64,000 nucleotides of DNA, from NCBI RefSeq assembly GCF_024206475.1, contig NZ_JAMBPR010000035.1, forward strand, positions 1-64,000, given 5' to 3'. Below, in pieces: positions 45,305 to 53,319 of this stretch. Under the pieces are notes generated by a model, which saw nothing but the letters and a program-made list of their open reading frames with translations, was not told the DNA's origin and searched no databases. The translations under genes were made by a program, and so were the position numbers. Positions within the stretch are counted from its first letter, which is position 1; each line of letters starts with the position of its first letter. This stretch comes from Paraburkholderia sp. CNPSo 3274 (lineage in GTDB: Bacteria > Pseudomonadota > Gammaproteobacteria > Burkholderiales > Burkholderiaceae).

Positions 45305-46720
45305 ATGGGATACAGCACAGTCGATTCCGCCGCCGCCGGTTTTGCCGCAAGCGACTCCGGCTCCACGAAGTACGACCCCAAGTACGATCCGCTCGTCTCG
45401 CCGGGCCCTGGGGTCGGCAAGGATTACGCGCCGACCTACTGGGTCGCGACGGCGGGCAGCCCGCCCCCCGACGACGGCCCGGTCACGAAAGATCTCGACG
45501 TGGATGTCGCGATCATCGGTGCGGGCTACACGGGGCTCGCTACGGCGCTCTGCCTCGCGCGCGAGCATGGCATCAATGCAGCGGTGCTGGAGGCGAACCG
45601 CACGAGCTGGGGCTGCAGCAGCCGCAATGGTGGACAGGGGCAGAACGCCTCTGGCCGCCTCTCGCGCTCGCAATGGATCGAGCGCTGGGGCAAGGATGTC
45701 GCCCTGAAAATGCACGACGAGATTCAGCAGGGCTTTGATCATTTCAAGGAACTCGTGGCCGAAATCGATTGCGATCCGCAGCCGGGTGGCCACTTCCTGA
45801 TCGCGCACCGGCCGCGCATGATGGCAAAGCTCGCCGCCGAGGCGAAGGTCTGGAAGGACGTATTCGGCTACCCGTCGGAGCTTTTGAGCGCGCAGACGTT
45901 TCGCCGCGAATTCATCGACGACCACGAGGCGGCCGGTGCGCTGCACGAGCCCGAAGGGATCGGCATACATGCGCTGAAGCTCGCGTTTGGCTATCTGCGC
46001 CTCGCACGTGCCGCTGGTGCAAGGGTCCATACGAGCAGCCCGGTGATGGGATGGGAAACCATTAACGGCGTGCACCACCTGCGCACGCCGGGCGGCGTCG
46101 TGCGGGCGCGCGCGGTTGGCATCGCGACCGGCGCGTACACGGCGCAGACGCTGCATCCCATGCTGCGCAGCAAAGTCATGCCGATCCTCTCGAACTCGAT
46201 GGTCACGCGCCCGCTCACCGAAGCCGAGATCGCCGCCTGCGGCTTTCGCACGACTCAGGTGCTCACGGACACGCGCACGCTGCGCTTTTACTATCGGTTC
46301 TTGCCCGACGGCCGGTTGCAGATTGGCAGCCGCAGCGCGATTACCGGCGAGGACGCGCCCAATCCGCGCCACCTCGATCTGCTCAAGGAAGGCATGGTGC
46401 GCAAGTTTCCGGCGCTGCGCGGGGTGCAGATCGACTATTCGTGGTGGGGCTGGGTGGATGTGAGCCACGACATGATGCCGCGTGTGTGTCAGCCGGATCC
46501 CCGGCAATCGGTGTTCTACGCGCTTGGCTATGGCGGCAATGGCGTGTCCTATTCGCAGCAGGCGGGGCGGCGGCTTGCCGAGCGCATCGCGGGTAAGGGT
46601 GGGCAGCAGACGCTGCCGATTTTTACGTCGCCGCTGCCTGGGCATCCGTTTGCACCCTTCCGGCGGATTGGGCAGAGGTTGCTTTATTTGCAGTATTTCC
46701 GGCGGGATGAGAAGGCTTGA
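45305..46720 (+). CDS. FAD-dependent amine oxidoreductase, probable taurine dehydrogenase large subunit
   Basis: A 471-residue DadA/glycine-oxidase superfamily flavoprotein. After an N-terminal extension (KYDPLVSPGPGVGKDYAPTY) comes the dinucleotide motif DVAIIGAGYTGLATALCLA, VLEANRTSWGCSSRNGGQ and a C-terminal FYALGYGGNGVSYSQQAGRR. The extension and RNGGQGQNASGRLSRSQWI recall the TauY-type proteins that deaminate taurine to sulfoacetaldehyde; the related gamma-glutamylputrescine oxidases also share the RNGGQ motif. Xsc, Pta, a TauR-like regulator and taurine-type ABC genes in the same island favour taurine. ATG at 45305 with GGAG nine bases upstream. Confidence 0.75.
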   Translation: MGYSTVDSAAAGFAASDSGSTKYDPKYDPLVSPGPGVGKDYAPTYWVATAGSPPPDDGPVTKDLDVDVAIIGAGYTGLATALCLAREHGINAAVLEANRTSWGCSSRNGGQGQNASGRLSRSQWIERWGKDVALKMHDEIQQGFDHFKELVAEIDCDPQPGGHFLIAHRPRMMAKLAAEAKVWKDVFGYPSELLSAQTFRREFIDDHEAAGALHEPEGIGIHALKLAFGYLRLARAAGARVHTSSPVMGWETINGVHHLRTPGGVVRARAVGIATGAYTAQTLHPMLRSKVMPILSNSMVTRPLTEAEIAACGFRTTQVLTDTRTLRFYYRFLPDGRLQIGSRSAITGEDAPNPRHLDLLKEGMVRKFPALRGVQIDYSWWGWVDVSHDMMPRVCQPDPRQSVFYALGYGGNGVSYSQQAGRRLAERIAGKGGQQTLPIFTSPLPGHPFAPFRRIGQRLLYLQYFRRDEKA

Positions 46721-46750
46721 TGGTGCGCTTTTTTGGCCTTTCCTTGTGTT

Positions 46751-47228
46751 CGCGTCGGTATGCGAGCGTTGCCCCTGTGCGGGGCGCAAAGAAAGCCGCT
46801 CAAACCGCCAGCGCCTGCCACCGTTCACCTCGCGACATTATTGGTGAATGGCTCCGGAGCGTCTGTCACCACTCGCCCCCAAACGGAGTGACAAGGCGCT
46901 CATCCCTCCGGCGGCGCTGCGCGCGCCGAAGGGCACAACCAAAAAACCGGTGGGGCACATGTGTTCTCGCGAATGCTCATTCGTACCATTCGGTTTCCCA
47001 TGCAGACCCAACCGCAGCGCGCGAAGCGAGCAGCGGGATGAATGAGCGCCTTGTCACTAACCTGGAAGGTGCGAGGCGACAGACGCTCCGGAGCCACTAC
47101 CCATGACGGCGAGTGGTGCAAGGGGACAGGCATTAGCGGTTTGAGCGGCTTTCTTTGCCTACTTTCTTTGCCGCGGCAAAGAAAGTAGGTGCCGCCCCGC
47201 ACAGGGGCAACGCTGGCATACCGACGCG
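46751..47228. repeat. Large imperfect inverted repeat (~480 bp) of Burkholderia-type intergenic repeat
   Basis: Two arms of ~230 bases face each other around 46990. Matched blocks: 46751-46786 with 47193-47228 (35 of 36 bases, ends CGCGTCGGTAT / ATACCGACGCG); 46794-46808 with 47136-47150 (15 of 15); 46849-46867 with 47078-47096 (19 of 19, TGGCTCCGGAGCGTCTGTC); 46887-46903 with 47042-47058 (17 of 17, AGTGACAAGGCGCTCAT). Between blocks the arms diverge. The GCCCCGCACAGGGGCAACGC core is a sequence I associate with abundant Burkholderia intergenic repeats. Frames across it are not protein-like. Confidence 0.88.
47158..47189. repeat. Perfect 32-bp palindrome
   Basis: CCTACTTTCTTTGCCG (47158-47173) is followed directly by its exact reverse complement CGGCAAAGAAAGTAGG (47174-47189), with no spacer. 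It sits in the right arm of the larger inverted repeat and has no counterpart of equal quality in the left arm, where only GCAAAGAAAG remains at 46786-46795. It could form a cruciform or a strong RNA hairpin. Confidence 0.9.
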
Positions 47229-47264
47229 ACCACTGGAAAACCCACAAAAACCAAAACACACCAC

Positions 47265-47290
47265 AAAAAAAAGCGCCACCCAAAAGGCGC
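47265..47290 (-). terminator. Rho-independent terminator on the minus strand
   Basis: GCGCC at 47273-47277 pairs with GGCGC at 47286-47290; read on the minus strand the stem is followed by eight T (47265-47272). It would stop transcription entering the repeat region from the right, antisense to the amino-acid permease. No minus-strand gene ends here, so its function is unclear. Confidence 0.5.
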
Positions 47291-47324
47291 CTCGAGAATC
47301 GAACCCAAAATCTGTGGAGGTGAC

Positions 47325-48794
47325 ATGCAACCCCCGATGGACAACCATGAACTGAAATGCGGCCTCAAGCAGCGCCACATGACGATGATCGCGCTAGGCG
47401 GCGTGATCGGCGCCGGTCTTTTTGTCGGCAGCGGCGTCGTGATCCAGCAGACCGGCCCAGCCGCCGTGCTCTCATTCCTCATCACCGGCGGCCTCGTCGT
47501 GCTCGTCATGCGCATGCTCGGCGAAATGGCGTGCGGGATGCCCGCAGTCGGTTCGTTCTACGAATATGCACGCCTCGCGTTCGCCACCTGGCGCGGACCG
47601 GGCAAGCTGGCCGGCTTTCTGACCGGCTGGATGTACTGGTATTTCTGGGTGATCGTGGTCGCCGTCGAGGCGGTGGCCGGTGCCAAGCTCGTCCAGTTCT
47701 GGCTACCCGACGCGCCCGCGTGGATCATCAGCCTCGTGTTGCTCGTGCTCCTGAGCGCAACGAACCTGATCTCGGTGGGCAGCTACGGCGAATTCGAGTT
47801 CTGGTTCTCTTCGATCAAAGTGGCGGCGATCATCGTTTTCCTCTTTCTCGGCGGGCTCTATGTACTTGGATTGTGGCCGTCGTCGCTGCACACGAGCGCC
47901 GTATTGCCAACGCTGCTCAGCCATGGCGGCCTCATGCCCAAGGGCATCGGGCCGGTGTTGAGCGGCGCCGTCGCGGCAACGGGCTTTTACTTCGGCGCGG
48001 AGATCGTCACGATTGCGGCCGCCGAGGCGCGCGAACCCGCCAAGGCCGTCGCGAAAGCCACGAACTCCGTCATCACGCGCGTGCTCGTGTTCTACGTAGG
48101 CTCCGTGCTGCTCGTGGTCGCGCTCGTGCCGTGGAATTCGCCGGCCATGTCGACGCCCTATGTGAGCGCGCTCCAGGTGATGGGCTTGCCTGCCGCCGCG
48201 AACATCATGAACGCGATCGTGCTGACTGCCGTGCTCTCTGCGCTCAACTCGGGGCTTTATGCGGCCTCGCGGATGCTGTTCGCGCTGACCCGCCACGGCG
48301 ACGCACCAGCGGCGCTCGCGAAAGTCAACCGCCGTGGCGTGCCGGTGCGCGCGATCCTGCTTGGCACCGTGTTCGGCTATGTGTCGGTCGTGATGTCGTA
48401 CGTGTCGCCGGATACGGTGTTCGCGTTCCTCGTCAACTCGTATGGCACGGTCGCAATCTTCGTCTATCTGCTGATCGCCCTGTCGCAATTGCGCCTGCGC
48501 AAACGCCTCGATCCGGTGGCCGTTGGCGAGCTACGCGTGAAGATGTGGTGCTTCCCCTACCTCACATGGGTTGCGATTACGGGCATGGTGGGTATTCTCG
48601 TGGCGATGGCGTTCATCCCCGAGCAGCGCAAGCCGCTCTGGCTCGGCGTGGCGAGCCTCGCCGTGGTGCTCGTCACCTACGCATGGCTGCAGCGCCGCGC
48701 GCGCATCCGTGAGCGCGCCCGCGACTACGCGCCGTCCTTCGCGGCGTGGCCGCCCGCCGCTACAGAGACAGGTGCGGGCCGCTTCGGCAAATGA
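47325..48794 (+). CDS. APC-superfamily amino-acid permease
   Basis: A 489-residue, 12-helix permease of the AAT/GabP branch. It opens LKCGLKQRHMTMIALGGVIGAGLFVGSG, the family hallmark, followed by GEMACGMPAVGSFYEYAR and YFGAEIVTIAAAEAREPAKAVAKATNSVI. The ATG follows TGGAGGTGAC. Lying between the tauY-like flavoprotein and the CobS/CobT-like pair, in the same orientation, it may import taurine or another amino sulfonate; a GABA or standard amino-acid permease is the alternative. Confidence 0.88.
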   Translation: MQPPMDNHELKCGLKQRHMTMIALGGVIGAGLFVGSGVVIQQTGPAAVLSFLITGGLVVLVMRMLGEMACGMPAVGSFYEYARLAFATWRGPGKLAGFLTGWMYWYFWVIVVAVEAVAGAKLVQFWLPDAPAWIISLVLLVLLSATNLISVGSYGEFEFWFSSIKVAAIIVFLFLGGLYVLGLWPSSLHTSAVLPTLLSHGGLMPKGIGPVLSGAVAATGFYFGAEIVTIAAAEAREPAKAVAKATNSVITRVLVFYVGSVLLVVALVPWNSPAMSTPYVSALQVMGLPAAANIMNAIVLTAVLSALNSGLYAASRMLFALTRHGDAPAALAKVNRRGVPVRAILLGTVFGYVSVVMSYVSPDTVFAFLVNSYGTVAIFVYLLIALSQLRLRKRLDPVAVGELRVKMWCFPYLTWVAITGMVGILVAMAFIPEQRKPLWLGVASLAVVLVTYAWLQRRARIRERARDYAPSFAAWPPAATETGAGRFGK

Positions 48795-48838
48795 AGCCGC
48801 CGCCTGCATGCAGTCATGAAAGCGATAAGGAGGACGCG

Positions 48839-49846
48839 ATGACCACAGAACGCGCGATGGAGGGGCCGGACCGCATGGTGTCGGTGCACGAGCGCTTCGG
48901 CTTCGATTCGAACTTGATGGTGCCGGCCTTCAGCGAGCGCGACGCCCACGTGCCGGACGTGGACGAGGCTTATCGCTTCAACCCCGAAGTCACGCTCGCG
49001 ATACTCGCCGGCTTTACGCGCAACCGGCGCGTGATGGTGCAGGGGCTGCACGGCACCGGCAAGTCCACGCATATCGAACAGGTCGCCGCGCGCCTGAACT
49101 GGCCCTGCGTACGCGTGAATCTCGACGGCCATATCAGCCGGCTCGATCTCGTTGGCAAGGACGCCATCGTGGTACGCGACGGCCGCCAGGTCACGGAGTT
49201 CCAGGAGGGTATCGTACCGTGGGCGCTGCAGCGCCCGGTCGCGCTGATCTTCGACGAATACGATGCGGGCCGCCCCGACGTGATGTTCGTGATCCAGCGT
49301 ATTCTCGAGCGCGACGGCAGCTTCACGCTGCTCGACCAGAATCGCGTGATCCGCCCGCACGCGCACTTCCGCCTCTTCGCGACCACCAATACGATCGGCC
49401 TCGGCAATCTCAACGGCCTGTATCACGGCACGCAAATGCTGAATCACGCGCAAATGGACCGCTGGAACGTGGTCGCCACGCTCAACTATCTGCCGCGCGA
49501 GGAGGAGGCCGGCATCGTGCTCGCCCGCGTCCCGGAGATGACCGACGACGTGGGCCGGCAGCTCATCGATTCGATGATCAGCATGGCGGCGCTGACGCGC
49601 AAAGGGTTCGCGACCGGCGATCTTTCCACGCTGATGTCGCCGCGCACCGTCATCGACTGGGCCGAGAACTGCCAGATTTTCCGCGATCCCGCGCTGGCGT
49701 TCCGGCTCACGTTCCTCAATAAATGCGACGAGGCGGAGCGGCCGATCGTCGCCGAGTATTACCAGCGCTGCTTTGGCGTCGAGCTGGACGCGGCGTCTAC
49801 CGCGAGGGGCGGCGAGGGCGGCGAACTGCGGGAGCCGCGCGCGTGA
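48839..49846 (+). CDS. CobS-like AAA+ ATPase (MoxR class)
   Basis: A 335-residue AAA+ ATPase resembling the CobS subunit of aerobic cobaltochelatase. Visible: Walker A GLHGTGKST (residues 69-77), LDGHISRLDLVGKDAI, Walker B ALIFDEYDAG (135-144), sensor 1 ATTNTIGLGN, and NHAQMDRWNVVATLNYLP. The N-terminal FGFDSNLMVPAFSERDAHVPDVDEAYRFNP is also CobS-like. The ATG has AAGGAGGACGCG upstream. Its stop overlaps the GTG of the CobT-like gene. No CobN-type large subunit is in the window, so it may form a remodelling or metal-insertion machine for an island enzyme (inference). Confidence 0.87.
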   Translation: MTTERAMEGPDRMVSVHERFGFDSNLMVPAFSERDAHVPDVDEAYRFNPEVTLAILAGFTRNRRVMVQGLHGTGKSTHIEQVAARLNWPCVRVNLDGHISRLDLVGKDAIVVRDGRQVTEFQEGIVPWALQRPVALIFDEYDAGRPDVMFVIQRILERDGSFTLLDQNRVIRPHAHFRLFATTNTIGLGNLNGLYHGTQMLNHAQMDRWNVVATLNYLPREEEAGIVLARVPEMTDDVGRQLIDSMISMAALTRKGFATGDLSTLMSPRTVIDWAENCQIFRDPALAFRLTFLNKCDEAERPIVAEYYQRCFGVELDAASTARGGEGGELREPRA

Positions 49847-51570
49847 CGTCCGTGCCCACGCCCGAGGCCGTGCGCGCCGCGCTGCGGCGCGAGGCGCTAT
49901 GCGCGGCCGCCGTGCGCGCGCTCACCGGCGACGCCGCGCTGCATTATCGCGGCGGCCGGCTTTGCCGCGAGTCGAGGCCCTTGCCGCTTCATGCGCCGCA
50001 CCTGCGCAGCAACGTCTACGAGGACGCGTTCGCCTCGCTGCGTGGCGCCGCCGACGCCGCCGCGCAGCGGCTTCTCCATTCCGATGCAGCGTTGCACCGG
50101 CTGCTGTCTCCCGAAGCCCCGATCGAGCGCCTGCTGTTCGAGCTGTTCGAGCAGGTGCGCTGCGAGGCGCAATTGCCGCCCGGCATGCCGGGCCTCGCGC
50201 ACAACCTGCGGCACCGGTTCGAAACGTGGTCGCGCGCCTGGTGCCGGGCGGGCTTGAGCGAAGGCCATCTCGGCATCCTGCTCTATACGGTGGCGCAGAT
50301 CGTCTGGTCGCGCGTGAGCGGCTGGCCCGTGCTCGACGAGACCGAGGATCTGATCGAAGCGACACGCGCCGGCATCGTGCCGGAGATCGGCGTGCAACTC
50401 GCGGGGCTGCGCGCGAGTCGCGCGAATCAGCGCGCCTATGCGGCGCATGCCCGCGAACTGGCGCGCCGCGTCGCGACGATGCTCGACGACGCGCGCGCGG
50501 CGCGTGCAGGGGACGACGCCGAGCAAGCGCGCGCACCCGACGACGCATTGACGTCGTTCTCGCTGTGGGTCGACTTCGACGAAACAAGTGTCGAACTGCC
50601 CGCACTCGCGCCGACCGGCGTGAGCCGCGTGCTGGCCGAGGCGGCGGATGGCTATCGCGCATACACGACGCTGTACGACCGCGAGATCCGGCCCGCCGTA
50701 CGCGTGCGCGGACCGCTGCTGCGCGAGTATCGCGAGCGGCTCGACGAGCGCATCGCCGCGTGCGGCATCAACGTCGCGCGGCTCGCGCGCGCGCTGCAGA
50801 TGGCGATTGCGGTGCCGCAGCGCGATGGCTGGCTTTTTGGCGAAGAGGACGGCCGCATCGACGGTAGACGCCTCGCGCAGGTCGTCAGTTCGCCCGCCGA
50901 GCGGCGCGTGTTCAGGCGCGAGCGACTCGAGCCGCGCAGCGACTGCGTGGTGGGCTTCCTGATCGATTGCTCGGGCTCGATGAAGGCGCATATCGAGCCC
51001 GTTGCGGTGATGGTCGATTTGCTCGCGCGCGCGTGCGAGCAGGCGGGCATCGCGACCGAGGTGCTCGGCTTCACGACGCTCGCCTGGAACGGGGGCCGTG
51101 CGCGTGCGGACTGGCTAGGGGGCGGACGGCCGCCCCATCCGGGGCGCCTGAATGAGACCTGCCACATGGTGTTCAAGTCCGCCGACGAGACCTGGCGACG
51201 CGCTCGCCCGGCCATCGCCGCGCTTCTCAAGGCGGACCTGTTTCGCGAGGGCGTGGACGGGGAGGCCGTCGAATGGGCGTGCGCGCGGCTCGCGGGCCGC
51301 GCCGAGGCGCGCCGCATTCTCGTTGCGATCTCGGACGGCAGCCCGATGGACACGGCAACGGCGCAGACGAACGACGCCTTCTATCTCGACAACCACCTGA
51401 AGGAGGTGGTGGCGAGGCACGAGGCGATGCGCGATGTCGATGTGATTGGGCTGGGTGTCGGGCTGGACCTCAGTCCGTACTACCGGCATTGCGTCGCGCT
51501 CGACTCCGGTGAGGCGCTAGATATGGCGCGGCTGATCGATCTCGCGCGATGGATCGGGGCGCCGCGTTAG
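49843..51570 (+). CDS. CobT-like VWA-domain protein
   Basis: A 575-residue partner of the CobS-like ATPase. The GTG at 49843 overlaps the previous stop (GTGA). The N-terminal ~370 residues are Ala/Arg-rich and helical; the C-terminal VWA domain has the MIDAS motif DCSGSMKAH near residue 375, then EVLGFTTLAWNGG, GRLNETCHMVFKSADETWRRAR and VAISDGSPMD, and closely follows CobT. CobS-CobT normally drive cobalt insertion by CobN into hydrogenobyrinic diamide. Placement between an amino-acid permease and the xsc-pta genes, without CobN or other cobalamin genes, points to a different client. Confidence 0.85.
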   Translation: MTSVPTPEAVRAALRREALCAAAVRALTGDAALHYRGGRLCRESRPLPLHAPHLRSNVYEDAFASLRGAADAAAQRLLHSDAALHRLLSPEAPIERLLFELFEQVRCEAQLPPGMPGLAHNLRHRFETWSRAWCRAGLSEGHLGILLYTVAQIVWSRVSGWPVLDETEDLIEATRAGIVPEIGVQLAGLRASRANQRAYAAHARELARRVATMLDDARAARAGDDAEQARAPDDALTSFSLWVDFDETSVELPALAPTGVSRVLAEAADGYRAYTTLYDREIRPAVRVRGPLLREYRERLDERIAACGINVARLARALQMAIAVPQRDGWLFGEEDGRIDGRRLAQVVSSPAERRVFRRERLEPRSDCVVGFLIDCSGSMKAHIEPVAVMVDLLARACEQAGIATEVLGFTTLAWNGGRARADWLGGGRPPHPGRLNETCHMVFKSADETWRRARPAIAALLKADLFREGVDGEAVEWACARLAGRAEARRILVAISDGSPMDTATAQTNDAFYLDNHLKEVVARHEAMRDVDVIGLGVGLDLSPYYRHCVALDSGEALDMARLIDLARWIGAPR

Positions 51571-51631
51571 CGCAATGGGGGCGCCCCGCGCGCACCGATC
51601 GATTCCTGCGCCGGGCGCCCCCCAGACCGCC

Positions 51632-52118
51632 TTAGCCAACCAGCTCCTTCACCGCACACAGCACGAGCGAAGCGCCAATGATCATCAGCACGCCGAACGC
51701 CAGCCTGCGCATCGCGATGGAAGAAGGACACGCCGAACATGCCGCTCAGGAGGCCGCCACACACGCCGCTCACGAAAAAGCTGCGGTCGCCCGAGCGTTG
51801 CGCGAGCGGCGCGGGCCGCAGCGCGGCGCCCAGGCCGCCGTACAGCACGACGGCGCCGAGCAGCAATTGCAGCATGCCGGAGGCCGAGGCGCTCAGGTAG
51901 TCGAGCACCATTACGCCCACCACGACCGAAGGCAGCACACCTAGCGTCGCGGCCCCCACCGCCCGCCAGTCAATATGGTGGAGCTTGCCGGGCAGCGCGA
52001 GGCTGAATCCGCTCGTGGCGCCCATGACGATCATGCTGAGGCCGAAGCCTGTGATCGTCTGAAAATAGCTGGCCAAGCCGATCACGGCGATCAGCACCAG
52101 GACCTTCTCATGCGTCAT
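51632..52118 (-). pseudogene. tauE: TauE/SafE-family sulfite exporter, frameshifted by internal deletion
   Basis: From the ATG at 52118 about 130 residues read as a TauE/SafE membrane protein (IGLASYFQTITGFGLSMIV, GVLPSVVVGVMVLDYL, SGVCGGLLSGMFGVS). At about 51730 the frame breaks. The C-terminal helix (MRRLAFGVLMIIGASLVLC ... KELVG) continues in another frame to a TAA at 51632-51634. Normal members have ~250 residues, so ~90 residues of the second half are deleted, out of frame. The start overlaps the pta stop (ATGA), as in functional clusters, where this exporter removes the sulfite made by Xsc. Confidence 0.85.
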
Positions 52119-53155
52119 GCTGCGTGGGGTTCCTTCGAATGAGTGACGTCGCGCTGGCGGGCCGTCTGCGCCTGGACCGCCGTCGTAGCGATCACGTAAT
52201 AGATATCCTCGGGGCAGCAGCCGCGCGAGAGGTCGTTGGCGGGCCGGTTCAGACCCTGCATCAGCGGGCCGATGGCCTTCGCGCCGCCGAGACGCTCCGC
52301 GAGCTTGTAGCCGATATTGCCTGCATCGAGATTCGGGAACACCAGCACGTTCGCGTGGCCGCCGCACTGCGAATGCTCGATCTTGCGCTCGGCGATCTCC
52401 GCCACGAGCGCCGCGTCGAGCTGCACGTCGCCGTCCACGCAGAGCGCGGGGCGCTGCTCGTGCACGCGCCGTGTCGCCTCGATCACCTTGTCCACGCTCG
52501 CATGGTGGGCGCTGCCGCTCGTCGAGAACGACAGCATCGCGACGCGTGGCTCTTCCATCAGAAGGCTGCGCGCGCTGTCGGCGGCGGCCATGGCGATCTC
52601 GGCGAGCTGTGCGGCGTCGGGGTCCACTACGAGCGCGCAGTCGGAGAAGATCAGGCCGCCTTTATAGCGATGAAACGGCTCGCACAGCATCATCAGGAAG
52701 AAGCTCGACACGAGCTTGAACGACGGCTCGACGCCGATCAGCTGGATGGCCGTGCGCACCACGTCGGCGCTCGTGTGAACGGCGCCCGCTACCGAACCGT
52801 CCGCGTGGCCGAGACGCACCATCAGGTTGGCGAAGACGAGCGGTTTCGTGGCCTCCTCCCACGCAAGCGCGGGCGTCATGCCCTTGGCGCGGCGAAGCGT
52901 GACCAGTTCGTCGGCGAAGGCCGCGCGCCATGCGCTGCTTTGCGGGTCGATCAGCGTGATCTCGCCGAGATCGAGCGACTCGCGCGCAGCGGCCGCGCGG
53001 ATCGCGCCCGGGTCGCCCAGGAGCATGATGCGCGCGATGCCCTCCTGGTTCGCTCGCGCCGCGGCGCCGAGCACGCGTGGGTCATCGGCTTCGCACAGCA
53101 CGATGCGCATGGGCGCAAGGCGGGCGCTTTCGACGATACGGTTCAGGGCTTTCAT
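52115..53155 (-). CDS. pta: Phosphate acetyltransferase of the Xsc pathway
   Basis: A 346-residue short-form Pta, lacking the N-terminal domains of the long E. coli type. Motifs: IVLCEADDPRVLGAA, FANLMVRLGHADGSVAGAVHTSADVVRTAIQLIG, SFFLMML, FSDCALVVDPDAAQLAEIA, LSFSTSGSA and NVLVFPNLDAGNIGYKLAERLGGAKAIGP. It converts the acetyl phosphate made by Xsc to acetyl-CoA. It lies 164 bases downstream of xsc in the same direction, and its stop overlaps the broken tauE. No clear ribosome site precedes the ATG; the spacer has a duplicated TCATGGGC. Confidence 0.93.
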   Translation of the reverse strand: MKALNRIVESARLAPMRIVLCEADDPRVLGAAARANQEGIARIMLLGDPGAIRAAAARESLDLGEITLIDPQSSAWRAAFADELVTLRRAKGMTPALAWEEATKPLVFANLMVRLGHADGSVAGAVHTSADVVRTAIQLIGVEPSFKLVSSFFLMMLCEPFHRYKGGLIFSDCALVVDPDAAQLAEIAMAAADSARSLLMEEPRVAMLSFSTSGSAHHASVDKVIEATRRVHEQRPALCVDGDVQLDAALVAEIAERKIEHSQCGGHANVLVFPNLDAGNIGYKLAERLGGAKAIGPLMQGLNRPANDLSRGCCPEDIYYVIATTAVQAQTARQRDVTHSKEPHAA

Positions 53156-53319
53156 GGTGTCATGGGCTCATGGGCTCACAAACGGATGGACTTACACCAG
53201 CGACTGGCGTGTCCAGACGAAAACCGGCCACAAGCGGGTGCACCGCCTGCGGCCGGCGACCGGACGCAGCCCGCGCACCTGCTTGCAACATACGGCGCGC
53301 GCGGGCTGCTGCTGGCCCT

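Noticed and set aside
45107..46828. 573-codon open frame on the minus strand
   Set aside because: Antisense to the TauY-like flavoprotein, whose FAD motif and start are clear.
46721..47324. Insertion sequence with transposase between tauY-like and permease genes
   Set aside because: There are long inverted arms, but no open frame in the region resembles a transposase and no flanking target duplication was recognised.
48839..51570. A cobalamin-biosynthesis locus
   Set aside because: Only the motor pair is present; no CobN, precorrin methyltransferases, transporter or riboswitch was seen nearby.
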